A DNA stretch of 64,000 bases, from NCBI GenBank assembly GCA_009841235.1, contig VXMH01000023.1, positions 1 to 64,000 on the forward strand, read 5' to 3'. A program made the translations under genes and the position numbers. Origin of the DNA: Caldilineaceae bacterium SB0661_bin_32 (GTDB lineage Bacteria > Chloroflexota > Anaerolineae > Caldilineales > Caldilineaceae). The notes beneath the pieces were generated by a model. That model was not told where the DNA came from, made no database searches, and saw only the letters and a program-made list of their open reading frames with translations. Of this stretch, positions 50,791-59,678 are shown one piece after another (within the stretch, counting starts at the first letter, position 1; each line of letters starts with the position of its first letter).

Positions 50791-51816
50791 CTATTGCCAC
50801 GGCTTGAGCAGCACTTTGGCGCACTGGGCGCTGGCCTGCAACTCCCAGGCGTCGGCGACGCGGTCCAGGGGGAAGCGATGGGTGATGAGCTTGTCGAGTT
50901 TTTCTGGATTGGCGGCGATGACGCGCAAGATCTGCGGTGTATCGGCCATGTTGTAATGCCACGAGCCGTGCAGGCTGAGACCTTTGCGCAGCATGTCGGT
51001 GCTGACGTGGATGGGCGTCGCGTCGGCGCCGCTTTCGCCGACGAAACTGACCGTGCCTTTGCGGCGGGTGGCGTCGATGCAGAAGCGGTGGGCGGCGACA
51101 ACGCCGGAGCAGTCTATGCTGTGGTCGACGCCGCGTCCGTCGCGGGTGAGAGCCAGAACCCTCTCCAGGGCGTCGGGTTCGGTCGGGTCGATGACCTCGG
51201 TTGCGCCCAATTCCAGGGCTTTGGCGGCGCGGTAGCTATTGGTGTCGACGCCGATGACAGTTGCTCCGCGATGGGTGCCGTTGATGATGCCGCCGAGGCC
51301 CACGGGACCCAGGCCGGTGATCATCAGCGTGTCGTCGGGACCGAGTTTGGCTCGCTGCACGGCGCCGAAGGTGGGGCCCAGGCCGCAACAGGCCATTGAC
51401 GCGTGATCGTAAGAGATGCCGTCGGGAATCGGGACCAGCATCCAGTCCTGTTTGAGCATGTACTGGGCCATGGTTGCGCGGCCTTCGCCGTCGTCCGGCT
51501 GAGGGGGAGGGGCTTCCGAGTCCAGGCAGTGAATGTACTCGCCTTCGAGACAGAGTTCGCACTGGCCGCAAGGGGTCTGCGGCATAACGACGACCCGATC
51601 CCCCACTTTGACACGGCAGGGCTGTGCCACTTCGACGACTTCGCCTGCTGCCTCGTGGCCCAGATAGGGGGCCTCCCTGCCGGTGACGTATACCTTGAAC
51701 TCGGTACACATGGGGGCTGTATGGATTTTGACGACGACCCAGTTTTCGCCGGCTGTCGGGTTCGGCGCATCAACAACGCCGCCCTGCTTTGGTCCGAATA
51801 CAGCTGCTGTCTTCAT
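50791..51816 (-). CDS. Zinc-dependent alcohol dehydrogenase-family protein (copy 1)
   Basis: The 341-residue medium-chain dehydrogenase has HTAPMCTEFKVY near residue 37 (catalytic Cys), APYLGHEAAGEVVEV near 53, the structural-zinc set CGQCELCLEGEYIHC near 88-102, and the NAD Rossmann phrase MITGLGPVGLGGIING near 170 with the acidic strand end VIGVDTN, which suggests NAD over NADP. Members oxidise polyols, sorbitol or threonine. It lies 91 nt after the enolase-superfamily gene on the same strand, so the pair may oxidise and dehydrate one sugar-acid pathway. Confidence 0.88.
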   Translation of the reverse strand: MKTAAVFGPKQGGVVDAPNPTAGENWVVVKIHTAPMCTEFKVYVTGREAPYLGHEAAGEVVEVAQPCRVKVGDRVVVMPQTPCGQCELCLEGEYIHCLDSEAPPPQPDDGEGRATMAQYMLKQDWMLVPIPDGISYDHASMACCGLGPTFGAVQRAKLGPDDTLMITGLGPVGLGGIINGTHRGATVIGVDTNSYRAAKALELGATEVIDPTEPDALERVLALTRDGRGVDHSIDCSGVVAAHRFCIDATRRKGTVSFVGESGADATPIHVSTDMLRKGLSLHGSWHYNMADTPQILRVIAANPEKLDKLITHRFPLDRVADAWELQASAQCAKVLLKPWQ

Positions 51817-51907
51817 TGTACCTATCCCCTCCTCATTGCCTGCAATTCCGGCTGCAAGCTGTTTTTCAAGTCCCTCATTTTCCCCAAGACAAAAGGCCGC
51901 CCGCAGA

Positions 51908-53047
51908 CTACCAGTTGGTGAAGGAACCGTCGAGGCGGCGAACCTGCGGGGTCTCGCGCCATTGTGATGGCTGTCGGGCGGCGGCCTCTCGGTCGAACTC
52001 GATGCCGAGCCCCGGCAGTTCGGTCGGCATCAGATAGCCATCTGCCCAGTGGTGCTGCACGGGGACAATGTCTGGCAGGATTTCGGCAGGTTTGCGGGGC
52101 TGCTCCTGCACCCCAAAGTTGGGCGTCGCCATGTTCATCTGCAAGCAGGCCGCGGACGAAACCGGGCCCAGGGGGTTGTGTACGACCAATTTGATGTAGT
52201 GGGTCTCGCACCAGCCGGCGATCTTGCGGGTCTCGGTGAAGCCGCCGGCGATGCACATGTCGACGCGGGCGTAGTCGATCCACTCTTCCTCGATCAGCTG
52301 GCGGAACTCCCACTTCGAGGAGAACTGTTCGCCGGCGGCGATGGGCACATGGGTACGCGGCCGCAAGGTCTTGAATGAGTCGGGATTCTCGCAGCGGAGA
52401 GGATCTTCGATGAAGAAGGGCGCATACTGCTCGACTTCGCGGCACAGCCAGACCACATCGGGAAGATCGAGACGAGTGTGAACATCGAAGCAGATGTCGA
52501 TCTCATCGCCGACCGCGTCGCGCACGGCCTCGAACTGGCGCAGGGCGGCGCGCACGGCTTGGCGGGGCTCGAGGATGTCGCCGTCCTGTGGGAGACCCCA
52601 GCGGACGAACTTCCAGCCCTGCTCTTTTGTTTCCAGGCAACTCTCGACCAGCGGTTCCACTTCGAGGGCGTGGACGTGATTATGGGGGTAGCAGACTACC
52701 TTGTCACGCACGCGGCCGCCAAGAAGCTCGTAGACGGGCACGCCGAGCGCCTTGCCCTTGATGTCCCACAGAGCGATGTCGATGGCAGAGATGGCCGAGC
52801 TCAGAACGCGCTGGGCAGGGAAGAAGCCGCCGCGGAACAGCCACTGCCAGATGTGTTCTATGCGGAAGGGGTCCTGGCCCACGAGAATCTCTTTGAAGTG
52901 CTCAACAGCGCCGATCACTGCCTTCTCGCGGCTGGTCAATCCGGACTCGCCCACGCCGAAGATTCCTTCGTCGGTGTCAACGACGACGAAGAGAAAGTTG
53001 CGATGGCCGGCCCAGACTGGATAGGCGGTAACGTCGGTAATCTTCAT
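51908..53047 (-). CDS. Enolase-superfamily sugar-acid dehydratase (mandelate racemase/MLE type)
   Basis: The 379-residue enzyme has KITDVTAYPVWAGHRNFLFV at its start, DVHTRLDLPDVVWL near residue 190 (D-x-H), PFFIEDPLRCENPDSF near 220, IAAGEQFSSKWEF near 248, and LVVHNPLGPVSSAACLQM near 300. The E-D-P, G-E-Q and H-N-P-x-G spacing matches the mannonate/D-galactonate dehydratase subgroup. It would remove water from an aldonate through Mg2+ and an enolate. Its start codon is 91 nt upstream of the Zn-dehydrogenase. Specific aldonate is unknown. Confidence 0.88.
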   Translation of the reverse strand: MKITDVTAYPVWAGHRNFLFVVVDTDEGIFGVGESGLTSREKAVIGAVEHFKEILVGQDPFRIEHIWQWLFRGGFFPAQRVLSSAISAIDIALWDIKGKALGVPVYELLGGRVRDKVVCYPHNHVHALEVEPLVESCLETKEQGWKFVRWGLPQDGDILEPRQAVRAALRQFEAVRDAVGDEIDICFDVHTRLDLPDVVWLCREVEQYAPFFIEDPLRCENPDSFKTLRPRTHVPIAAGEQFSSKWEFRQLIEEEWIDYARVDMCIAGGFTETRKIAGWCETHYIKLVVHNPLGPVSSAACLQMNMATPNFGVQEQPRKPAEILPDIVPVQHHWADGYLMPTELPGLGIEFDREAAARQPSQWRETPQVRRLDGSFTNW

Positions 53048-53267
53048 CTAGCGCTCCTTGGAGATGGCTTTGAACTGTGTTTTCCAGCGAAGCCTACACC
53101 TGTCAGGCGATCTTCGCAAGCCGTTCGACCTCGCACAGGCCGGTAAGTCGATTTGCGATGATGGTCGTTCCGGTCCGGGTCTCAGTGGCATGGAGTAATT
53201 GCAGATCGGGGCAGGATTCCGTATGATGTGGCAAGCTGCGAAACAAGGAAAGATGTGGAGGATAGCG

Positions 53268-54317
53268 ATGCAAGCGCTCGTCTGGACTGCGCCGGAAACG
53301 ATGGAGATGCAGGAGCAGCCCGATCCAACGCCGGTCGCGGATGAGGTGGTGATTCGCGTGGCCTACGCGGGGATCTGCGGCTCGGAGCTGAGTGGATTCC
53401 TGGGCCACAACGCCCTGCGAACGCCGCCGCTGGTGATGGGACATGAGTTTGCGGGCGAGATCGTAGAGGTGGGGCGCGACGTAACCGGTTTCGATGCCGG
53501 CGACGCGGTCACGGTCAACCCGCTCACTTACTGCGGGCAGTGCCGCACCTGCCGAATGGGATTGACACAGCTCTGCCCTGAACGGGTGCTCGTCGGGGCG
53601 CATAGACCTGGGGCGTTCGCCGAATATGTCAGCATTCCGGCCTTTGTGACGCACAAGCTGCCTGAAGGGATGTCCTTGCGCAGCGGCGCCCTGACGGAGC
53701 CGGTTGGGGTCGGAGTGCGCATCGGCAGGCTGGCGGGCGACGTTGCCGGGGCGTCGGCGCTTATTATTGGGGCCGGGCCGATTGGCTTGCTGGCCTTGCA
53801 GGCACTCCAGCTGGCCGGCGCGGACCGCATCTTTATTGCCGATCTCGATCCGGAGCGGCTGGCGATGGGCGGCGAGCTTGGCGGGATCACGATTTCGCCG
53901 CCGGGTGCAGGTACAGGCGGGGGCGATGGGGGCGCCGACGTCGTTGAGACTGTTAAAGAGGCCACGGGCGGGGAAGGCGCGGCTGTCAGTGTAGACGCGG
54001 TGGGGACAGGTGGAACGCGCAGCCAGTGCGTGGCTGCCACCCGCAATGCCGGAATCCTGATTCTTTCCGGCTTGCATGAGGAGACCAGCCCCATGCCGGC
54101 GGCGGCGATCATTCGGCAGGAGCTCACGGTTCGCGGCAGTTTTGCCTACGGGGCCGCCGACTTTGCCGACGGGCTGGAGCAGCTTCACGCTGGCCATTAC
54201 CGGCTTGATCCCTGGATTGTGGAGGCGCCTCTCGCCACTGGAGGAGACTGGTTCCACCGTCTGATTAAGAGCCCCGGCAATGTCTCTAAGGTATTATTGG
54301 TTCCAGACCGACGTTGA
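53268..54317 (+). CDS. Zinc-dependent alcohol dehydrogenase-family protein (copy 2)
   Basis: The 349-residue medium-chain dehydrogenase has GICGSELSGFLGHNALR near residue 37 (catalytic Cys) and PLVMGHEFAGEIVEVGRDVTGF near 55. The structural zinc set is CGQCRTCRMGLTQLC near 86-100. The NAD phrase is ALIIGAGPIGLLALQAL near 165, with IFIADLD after it. I chose the ATG at 53268 because GGAGG lies 7 nt upstream, although the frame is open further up. It is related to sorbitol/threonine dehydrogenases. It is divergent from the enolase-superfamily gene and followed by the toxin-antitoxin-like pair after 21 nt. Confidence 0.88.
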   Translation: MQALVWTAPETMEMQEQPDPTPVADEVVIRVAYAGICGSELSGFLGHNALRTPPLVMGHEFAGEIVEVGRDVTGFDAGDAVTVNPLTYCGQCRTCRMGLTQLCPERVLVGAHRPGAFAEYVSIPAFVTHKLPEGMSLRSGALTEPVGVGVRIGRLAGDVAGASALIIGAGPIGLLALQALQLAGADRIFIADLDPERLAMGGELGGITISPPGAGTGGGDGGADVVETVKEATGGEGAAVSVDAVGTGGTRSQCVAATRNAGILILSGLHEETSPMPAAAIIRQELTVRGSFAYGAADFADGLEQLHAGHYRLDPWIVEAPLATGGDWFHRLIKSPGNVSKVLLVPDRR

Positions 54318-54338
54318 ATTCGACGAGGAGCTGTCACG

Positions 54339-54668
54339 ATGGCAGAGCCGAAGACCAAGGTATCCGATGAAAGCGCTGAGATCATCGTAAATGACCAGGG
54401 CGTCCCAGTAATCGCTGGGGCCGATTTTAAGGTCCGGCAGATCGCGATGGACTATGTCGAGATGGGCGATGATGTGGCTGGGATCCAGCGGCAGCATCCA
54501 TTTCTTTCCAGGGCCCAGATACGGCTGGCGATTTCCTACTATCTTGACAACAAAAAGTCTTTCGATGCAGAAATAGAAGATAGCGCACGGCAATATGAAA
54601 GGCTACACCGTGAATCGTCCGGCTCACCGATCCGCCAGAAGCTCCGTGAGCGGCGAGCAAAACGTTGA
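54339..54668 (+). CDS. DUF433-type antitoxin-like protein
   Basis: The 109-residue product has IIVNDQGVPVIAGADFKVRQIAMDYVEMG (DUF433 start, with the usual G-x-P-x-x-x-G-x-x-x-x-V spacing) and the HTH-like stretch LSRAQIRLAISYYLDNKKSFDAEI. DUF433 proteins commonly precede DUF5615 PIN-like toxins as antitoxins. The stop TGA overlaps the TTG start of the next gene by 3 nt. The basic C-terminus (RQKLRERRAKR) could bind nucleic acid. Function as an antitoxin is family-based inference. Confidence 0.72.
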   Translation: MAEPKTKVSDESAEIIVNDQGVPVIAGADFKVRQIAMDYVEMGDDVAGIQRQHPFLSRAQIRLAISYYLDNKKSFDAEIEDSARQYERLHRESSGSPIRQKLRERRAKR

Positions 54669-55012
54669 GCCTGACTCTATACATGGATCATCACGTAAAG
54701 GGCGCCATAACTGGTGGCCTTCGCATTCGAGGTATTGATGTTCTGACTGCGAGCGAAGACGGTGCGTCGCGACTTGACGACGAAATGCTGCTGCGACGCG
54801 CAACCGAACTGGGTCGAGTTCTCTTCAGTCAGGATGCGGACCTGCTCAGACTGGCTGCCAGTTTTCAAAGACAGGGGATCGAGTTTTCTGGCCTCCTCTA
54901 TGTGCATCAGTTGCGTTTGAATGTCGGCCAGGTAGTAGAGGACCTCGAAGTCGCCGCAAAGACGCTGGACCCTGAAGAGATCGCGAATCGTATTGAATTC
55001 TTGCCGTTGTAG
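54665..55012 (+). CDS. DUF5615 PIN-like toxin protein
   Basis: The 115-residue product has LYMDHHVKGAITGGLRIRGIDVLTASEDGASRLDDEMLLRRA, with the early Asp of PIN-like DUF5615 proteins, then VLFSQDADLLRLA, which contributes a second acidic site. The start is TTG at 54665, overlapping the DUF433 stop as TTGA. DUF5615 proteins are predicted RNases. Together the pair looks like a type II toxin-antitoxin module. No test of activity is possible from sequence. Confidence 0.75.
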   Translation: MSLTLYMDHHVKGAITGGLRIRGIDVLTASEDGASRLDDEMLLRRATELGRVLFSQDADLLRLAASFQRQGIEFSGLLYVHQLRLNVGQVVEDLEVAAKTLDPEEIANRIEFLPL

Positions 55013-55096
55013 GTAGTCAGTTGCCACCGGCAAGAGACTTCTCCTCAGTCCAAGCTGCCTCAATTCCACTCTTCACTCTCACCCAGGAGAATTCCT

Positions 55097-56941
55097 ATGT
55101 CGATACCCCGCCCGGAGTACCCGCGGCCGCAGTTTGTGCGCAAGGACTGGCTCTGCCTGAACGGCAGCTGGCAGTTTGAAATCGACCAGGGAGACAGCGG
55201 CCTGGAAAGAGGGCTGCTGGCGCGTGATCTCGCGGACCAGATTACCGTTCCCTTCTGCCCGGAATCGAAGCTGTCGGGGGTGGAGAACCACGACTTTCTG
55301 GAGGCGGTCTGGTACAGGAGGGAGGTGGCGATCCCCGGCGAATGGGCGGGGCGGCGTGTGCTGCTCCATTTTCAGGCGGTCGACTATGACGCGACGGTGT
55401 GGGTTAACGGGGAGGAGGTTGGTCGCCACCGGGGAGGCTTCAGCCCATTTACGTGCGATCTGAGCGACGCGGCCCAGCCGGGAGAGCGCGTTGTCGTCGT
55501 GGTGCGGGCGCGTGACAACCATCGCGATTCCCAGCCGCGGGGGAAGCAGGCACAGACGTATGGGCCCAGGGGAGCGATCTATGTGCGCACGACCGGCATC
55601 TGGCAGAGTGTGTGGATGGAACCCGTGCCGGAGATTCAGTTGGGTCGTCCGCGGCTCACGCCGGATGTGGCAAACAGCGCAGTTCGTCTTGAGCAGCCCC
55701 TCGTCTTTCGGCGGGCGGCGGCGGAGCAGTTTGAGGCTGCAAAGCTGGAAGGGCTCCGGTTGCAGGCTCAGCTCCTGGACAGCGAGGGCGTAGTAGCAGA
55801 GGCGGAGTGCTTAGCCGGGCTGGACCTTTGCCCCCAGCTGGAGCTGAGAATTCCGGCTGAGAGGCGCCGGCTGTGGTCGATCGAGGACCCGCATCTTTAT
55901 GATGTCGCCCTGCAACTGGTGGATGGGGATGGCGAGGTGGTTGACGAGGCGCGCAGTTACGCCGGCCTGCGCGGGGTGGCAATCGAAGGGAAGGCGATTA
56001 CGTTGAACGGCCAGCCTGTCTTCCAGCGGCTGGTACTGGACCAGGGTTACTATCCCGACGGGATCATGACTGCGCCCAGCGACGAGGCCCTGCGGCGGGA
56101 CATTGAGCTGAGCAAGGAGGCCGGTTTCAACGGCGCCCGGCTGCACCAGAAGGTCTTCGAGGAGCGATTCCTCTATCATGCGGACCGTCTCGGCTATCTG
56201 ATTTGGGGCGAGTTCGGGGATTGGGGATGCAGAAATTACGGCCCGTTGGAGGAACATCAACAGCCGACGCCTTCGTACATCACCGAGTGGCTGGAGGTAT
56301 TGGAGCGGGACTACTCCCATCCCTCGATCGTCGGTTGGTGCCCGCTTAACGAGACCTGGCAGCCGCTGCACGATCGCATTACAACGCTGGATGCGGTGAC
56401 GCGGGGGCTGTATCTGGCTACGAAAGCGATGGACAGGACGCGGCCGGTTCTGGACACGTCGGGCTACTCACATCGAGTGCCGGAGGCTGACGTGTACGAT
56501 AGCCATGATTATACGCAAGACCCGGAACCATTTGCCGGGCATCATGCGCACGTGGGCGCAGGGAACCCGTATTACAATGGTCGGGATGGGCAGACCTGGT
56601 CAGTTCCGTACAGGGGGCAACCGTTTTTCGTGAGCGAGTTTGGCGGCATCTGGTGGAACCCTGGGGTGGCGGAGGGAGAGGATTCCTGGGGCTACGGGGA
56701 GCGGCCGCAATCGATCGAGGCGTTCTACGAGCGCTTCACGCGTTTGTGCGCGATTCTGTTGGACAATCCCGCCCACTTCGGCTATTGCTACACCCAATTG
56801 ACCGATATTCTTCAGGAGCAGAACGGGATCTACGGTTTTGACCGCTCGCGGAAATTCGACATGGCAAGGATTCGGGCGGCGCAGGAAAGACCGGCGGCAA
56901 TTGAGTCGGATGACGGCCAACCTGCCGGCCCGCAGCAGTAG
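55097..56941 (+). CDS. Glycoside hydrolase family 2 protein
   Basis: The 614-residue enzyme has the GH2 domain order: sugar-binding jelly roll (about 15-180; LNGSWQFEID and AVDYDATVWVNGEEVGRHRGGFSPF), an Ig-like middle (about 190-300), and a TIM barrel. The acid/base is Glu419 in GWCPLNETW (the N-E pair) and the nucleophile Glu514 in FFVSEFGGIWW. Family activities are beta-galactosidase, beta-glucuronidase, mannosidase and related. Length is below a typical LacZ (about 1000), nearer beta-glucuronidase. No signal peptide, so it acts inside the cell. AGGAGA sits 8 nt before the ATG. It may use products of the neighbouring sugar-acid enzymes. Confidence 0.92.
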   Translation: MSIPRPEYPRPQFVRKDWLCLNGSWQFEIDQGDSGLERGLLARDLADQITVPFCPESKLSGVENHDFLEAVWYRREVAIPGEWAGRRVLLHFQAVDYDATVWVNGEEVGRHRGGFSPFTCDLSDAAQPGERVVVVVRARDNHRDSQPRGKQAQTYGPRGAIYVRTTGIWQSVWMEPVPEIQLGRPRLTPDVANSAVRLEQPLVFRRAAAEQFEAAKLEGLRLQAQLLDSEGVVAEAECLAGLDLCPQLELRIPAERRRLWSIEDPHLYDVALQLVDGDGEVVDEARSYAGLRGVAIEGKAITLNGQPVFQRLVLDQGYYPDGIMTAPSDEALRRDIELSKEAGFNGARLHQKVFEERFLYHADRLGYLIWGEFGDWGCRNYGPLEEHQQPTPSYITEWLEVLERDYSHPSIVGWCPLNETWQPLHDRITTLDAVTRGLYLATKAMDRTRPVLDTSGYSHRVPEADVYDSHDYTQDPEPFAGHHAHVGAGNPYYNGRDGQTWSVPYRGQPFFVSEFGGIWWNPGVAEGEDSWGYGERPQSIEAFYERFTRLCAILLDNPAHFGYCYTQLTDILQEQNGIYGFDRSRKFDMARIRAAQERPAAIESDDGQPAGPQQ

Positions 56942-57051
56942 AAGACTGACTTTCAGCCAGTATCGACCTCCCCTACCCTCACATCATCTGCCAGACTCGC
57001 AATGCGCCTGCCTGTTCGGTGACCGGAAGCAGGCCGGGCTGCGAGTCCGGA

Positions 57052-58311
57052 TCAACCCCGACCGGAAATCGCGGTGACGATGTTGTCTCCTTCGGTGGGA
57101 CGTTCCGGCTGTTCGGCCTGCCCGGCCTTGGCGGCCAGGACCGGGTAGGCGTCCAGCGGGGGCAGACCGGCCACCGGCGGCAGTTCGGGAACGCGTTGCA
57201 TCGCCCTTTCGATGGCGGGATCCAGCCTTTCCAGTTTTCGCTTCTGGCGCCCTTCGTGACGCTCTTTGAAGGCTGGCATAACCTGTTCGGAAAAGAGTTC
57301 GAGAGACTCGCAGATGTGATCGTGGCGGTTGTTGCCGGCCTGTTGGACGAACACGACCTGGTCCACACCGGCGTCCTCCAGCGCCTCGAGGTTCCGGGCC
57401 ACCTGGGCCGGGCTGCCGATCCCGGCGGACGGTTCGTATTTCTCCGGCATGTTGCGCTGAAAGTCCTGCCACAGGTCGAAGTCGCCGGGTACATGACTGC
57501 CCGTGATGTAGAAGTGGCTGAGAGCGTAGCCGAAGAACTGGAAGTTGCGCGCGCCGCGGCGCTCGGCCTCGCTGCTGTCTTCGTGGATCATGAAGCCGGC
57601 CACGATGGCGAGGTTGGGGTTGACCGCGCGGCCGATGGGGTTGCACTCACGCTCGAACGTCTCGTAGTACTCCTCCACCCAGTGGGAGGCGCTGTCCGGG
57701 TCGATGAAGGCGAAGGTCAGGGCTCCCATGCCGTAGCGGGCGGCGATCTTGATCGTTTCACGGTTGGAGCAGGCCAGCCAGAGGGGCGGGTGCGGCTTCT
57801 GCAGCGGCTTGGGTACGACATTGCGGGGCGGCATGGTAAAGCTCTGGCCCTGGAAACCTGGGTATGGCTCCATCACCATCATTTTGGCGGCCTCGCGGAC
57901 CGACTCTTCCCACATCAGATGCTTTTGTTCCGGGTCGATGTTGAACCCTTCGAGTTCGCTGCGGCTGCTGGAGGAGCCGGTCCCCCATTCGACGCGGCCG
58001 TCGCTGATCAGATCGAGGGTGGCGAGGCGCTCGGCCACCCGGGCCGGGTGGTTGAAGCTGCTCGGCATGAGGATGATTCCGTGGCCGAGGCGGATCTGCC
58101 TTGTGCGCTGGCTGCACGCGGCCAGAAAGACTTCAGGGGCGGAGGAGTGGGAGTACTCCTCCAGAAAGTGATGCTCCACCTCCCAGGCGTAATCGATTCC
58201 GAGCCGATCAGCCAGTTCGACCTGATCCAATGCCTCCTTGAGAAGACGGTGTTCGCTATCCTCGGCCCAGGGACGGGGAAGCTGGTGTTCATAAAAGATG
58301 CCGAATTGCAA
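57052..58311 (-). CDS. LLM-class (luciferase-like) flavin-dependent oxidoreductase
   Basis: The 419-residue protein starts QFGIFYEHQLPRPWAEDSEH, has YAWEVEHHFLEEYSHSSAPEVFL near residue 40 (the typical E-H-H of bacterial luciferase-like monooxygenases), RIRLGHGIILMPSSFNHPARVAE near 78 and GRVEWGTGSSSSRSELEGF near 105. It would use FMNH2 or F420 to oxidise a small organic compound. The C-terminal 30 residues are Pro/Glu-rich and seem unstructured. It ends 110 nt from the convergent GH2 gene. Substrate unknown. Confidence 0.88.
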   Translation of the reverse strand: MQFGIFYEHQLPRPWAEDSEHRLLKEALDQVELADRLGIDYAWEVEHHFLEEYSHSSAPEVFLAACSQRTRQIRLGHGIILMPSSFNHPARVAERLATLDLISDGRVEWGTGSSSSRSELEGFNIDPEQKHLMWEESVREAAKMMVMEPYPGFQGQSFTMPPRNVVPKPLQKPHPPLWLACSNRETIKIAARYGMGALTFAFIDPDSASHWVEEYYETFERECNPIGRAVNPNLAIVAGFMIHEDSSEAERRGARNFQFFGYALSHFYITGSHVPGDFDLWQDFQRNMPEKYEPSAGIGSPAQVARNLEALEDAGVDQVVFVQQAGNNRHDHICESLELFSEQVMPAFKERHEGRQKRKLERLDPAIERAMQRVPELPPVAGLPPLDAYPVLAAKAGQAEQPERPTEGDNIVTAISGRG

Positions 58312-58490
58312 GGGTTGGTCCTTTGAAAGCTGATAGGCGTCGTTGACGCTTGTCTAACCTGGGACTTGCCGCTTCTCAGTCGGGTCAGATCACGAAGGCC
58401 TTCGAGGCCCCGCGATGGTGGAAACACCAGGGCACCCACAAGGGGTGCCCCTACGTTGGGATGCCTGGATGGATGAGATTTCGAAGAACC
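58312..58490. other. Intergenic gap between LLM and lactonase genes
   Basis: This 179-nt gap carries the second hairpin-repeat variant (58430-58450). No other feature is evident; the start region of the LLM gene shows a weak promoter at best. Confidence 0.4.
58430..58450. repeat. Dispersed hairpin repeat, variant copy (loop ACAAG)
   Basis: Arms GGGCACCC and GGGTGCCC pair perfectly over 8 bp around the same ACAAG loop, and are followed by CTACG as in the copy at 61350. Relative to the other copies the inner stem bases differ on both sides while pairing is kept, which is a compensatory change. Confidence 0.75.
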
Positions 58491-59549
58491 TCAAGGACCA
58501 AAAAGCAGGCAGACGGCCATGGGCGCCCAGACCATGTCGCCTGCCGGGGTAAGCTGGCCGTTATCGGCATCGCGGCTGAAAACGCAGATGTCGTCTGAAT
58601 CCTGGTTGGCGGCAAGCACCCAAGCGCCGGTTGGGTCGATTGTGAAGTTGCGGGGCGTCTGCCCCCGGGTCGAGGCATGGCCGGCGGCGGTAAGGCGGCC
58701 GCTGTCCTGGTCAACCGAAAAAATCGCAAGCGTGTTGTGGTGCCGGTTCGAGCCGTAAACGAAGCGGCCGTCGGCCGACACGTGAATGTCGGCAGTGCTG
58801 AGTCCGCTCTTGTCGTCGACGTCGTCCGGCAGGGTTGAAATCGTCTGGATGGGGTCGAGCGCGCCGGTCTCGGCATTGAAGGCGCAGACTGTTACCGTCA
58901 GGTCCAACTCGTTGATGATGTAGGCGTTGCGACCGTTGGGATGGAAGTCAAAGTGGCGGGGGCCGGCTCCGCCCTGCACGGCGACGTGGTCGGGATCGTT
59001 GGCCACCAGTCGTCCGTTCACGAGACGATAGATCATCACCTTGTCGCATCCGAGGTCGGCGACGTAGACGCGGCTGCCGTCGGGGCTCATGGTGGCGGAA
59101 TGGGCGTGGGCCGCTTCCTGGCGTTCCTGGTTGGGGCCGCTGCCGTGATGCTGGATATTCTGCACGGGATCGCCGATGCTACCGTCGGCTTTCAGGGGGT
59201 AGACGGCGACATTGCCGCTGTAGTAGTTGGCCACCACGAGCGTGCGGCCGCCGGGTTCGACGACCAGGTGGCAGGGTGCAGTGCCGTGGGTCGGCTGCCG
59301 GTTGAGAAAGGTCAGACCTCCGGATGCGGGGTCAATTGCATAGCTGTTTACGTGCCCCGCCTCATTGTCTTCGCCCACGGCATAGAGAATGTGGCCTTGG
59401 GGATGAAATGTCAGAAAGGACGGATGCTCTTGTTCAGCAGCGAGAGCTTCATGCCGAAGAGCGCCGGTCTGTGTATCGAAGCGATAGATGTAGATGCCTT
59501 CGCTGTCTCTGTGGGTGTAGGAACCTACATAGAGGATACGTTCCGTCAT
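58491..59549 (-). CDS. Lactonase-family beta-propeller protein (6-phosphogluconolactonase-like)
   Basis: The 352-residue product matches the seven-bladed propeller of the 6-phosphogluconolactonase/carboxy-muconate cyclase family. Blade phrases are ILYVGSYTHRDSEGIYIYRFD at residues 4-24, HPSFLTFHPQGHILYAVGED near 42, RTLVVANYYSGNVAVYPL near 105, HAHSATMSPDGSRVYVADLGCDKVMIYRL near 147 and GGAGPRHFDFHPNGRNAYIINEL near 190. It would hydrolyse a sugar lactone, consistent with the sugar-acid enzymes around it. No signal peptide is seen. Whether it is active on lactones is not visible. Confidence 0.85.
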   Translation of the reverse strand: MTERILYVGSYTHRDSEGIYIYRFDTQTGALRHEALAAEQEHPSFLTFHPQGHILYAVGEDNEAGHVNSYAIDPASGGLTFLNRQPTHGTAPCHLVVEPGGRTLVVANYYSGNVAVYPLKADGSIGDPVQNIQHHGSGPNQERQEAAHAHSATMSPDGSRVYVADLGCDKVMIYRLVNGRLVANDPDHVAVQGGAGPRHFDFHPNGRNAYIINELDLTVTVCAFNAETGALDPIQTISTLPDDVDDKSGLSTADIHVSADGRFVYGSNRHHNTLAIFSVDQDSGRLTAAGHASTRGQTPRNFTIDPTGAWVLAANQDSDDICVFSRDADNGQLTPAGDMVWAPMAVCLLFGP

Positions 59550-59678
59550 TGTGTGTCTCCTGGTGGGGTCGAATCCATAAAGTAGAAGGTGAAGCTATCC
59601 TGCAGCCCGTCCTTGCGCAGGAAGTATAAAGCGCAGGCAGCTCGCGGAGGACGGCCTGCGCTGGTTTGACCGCCGCAA

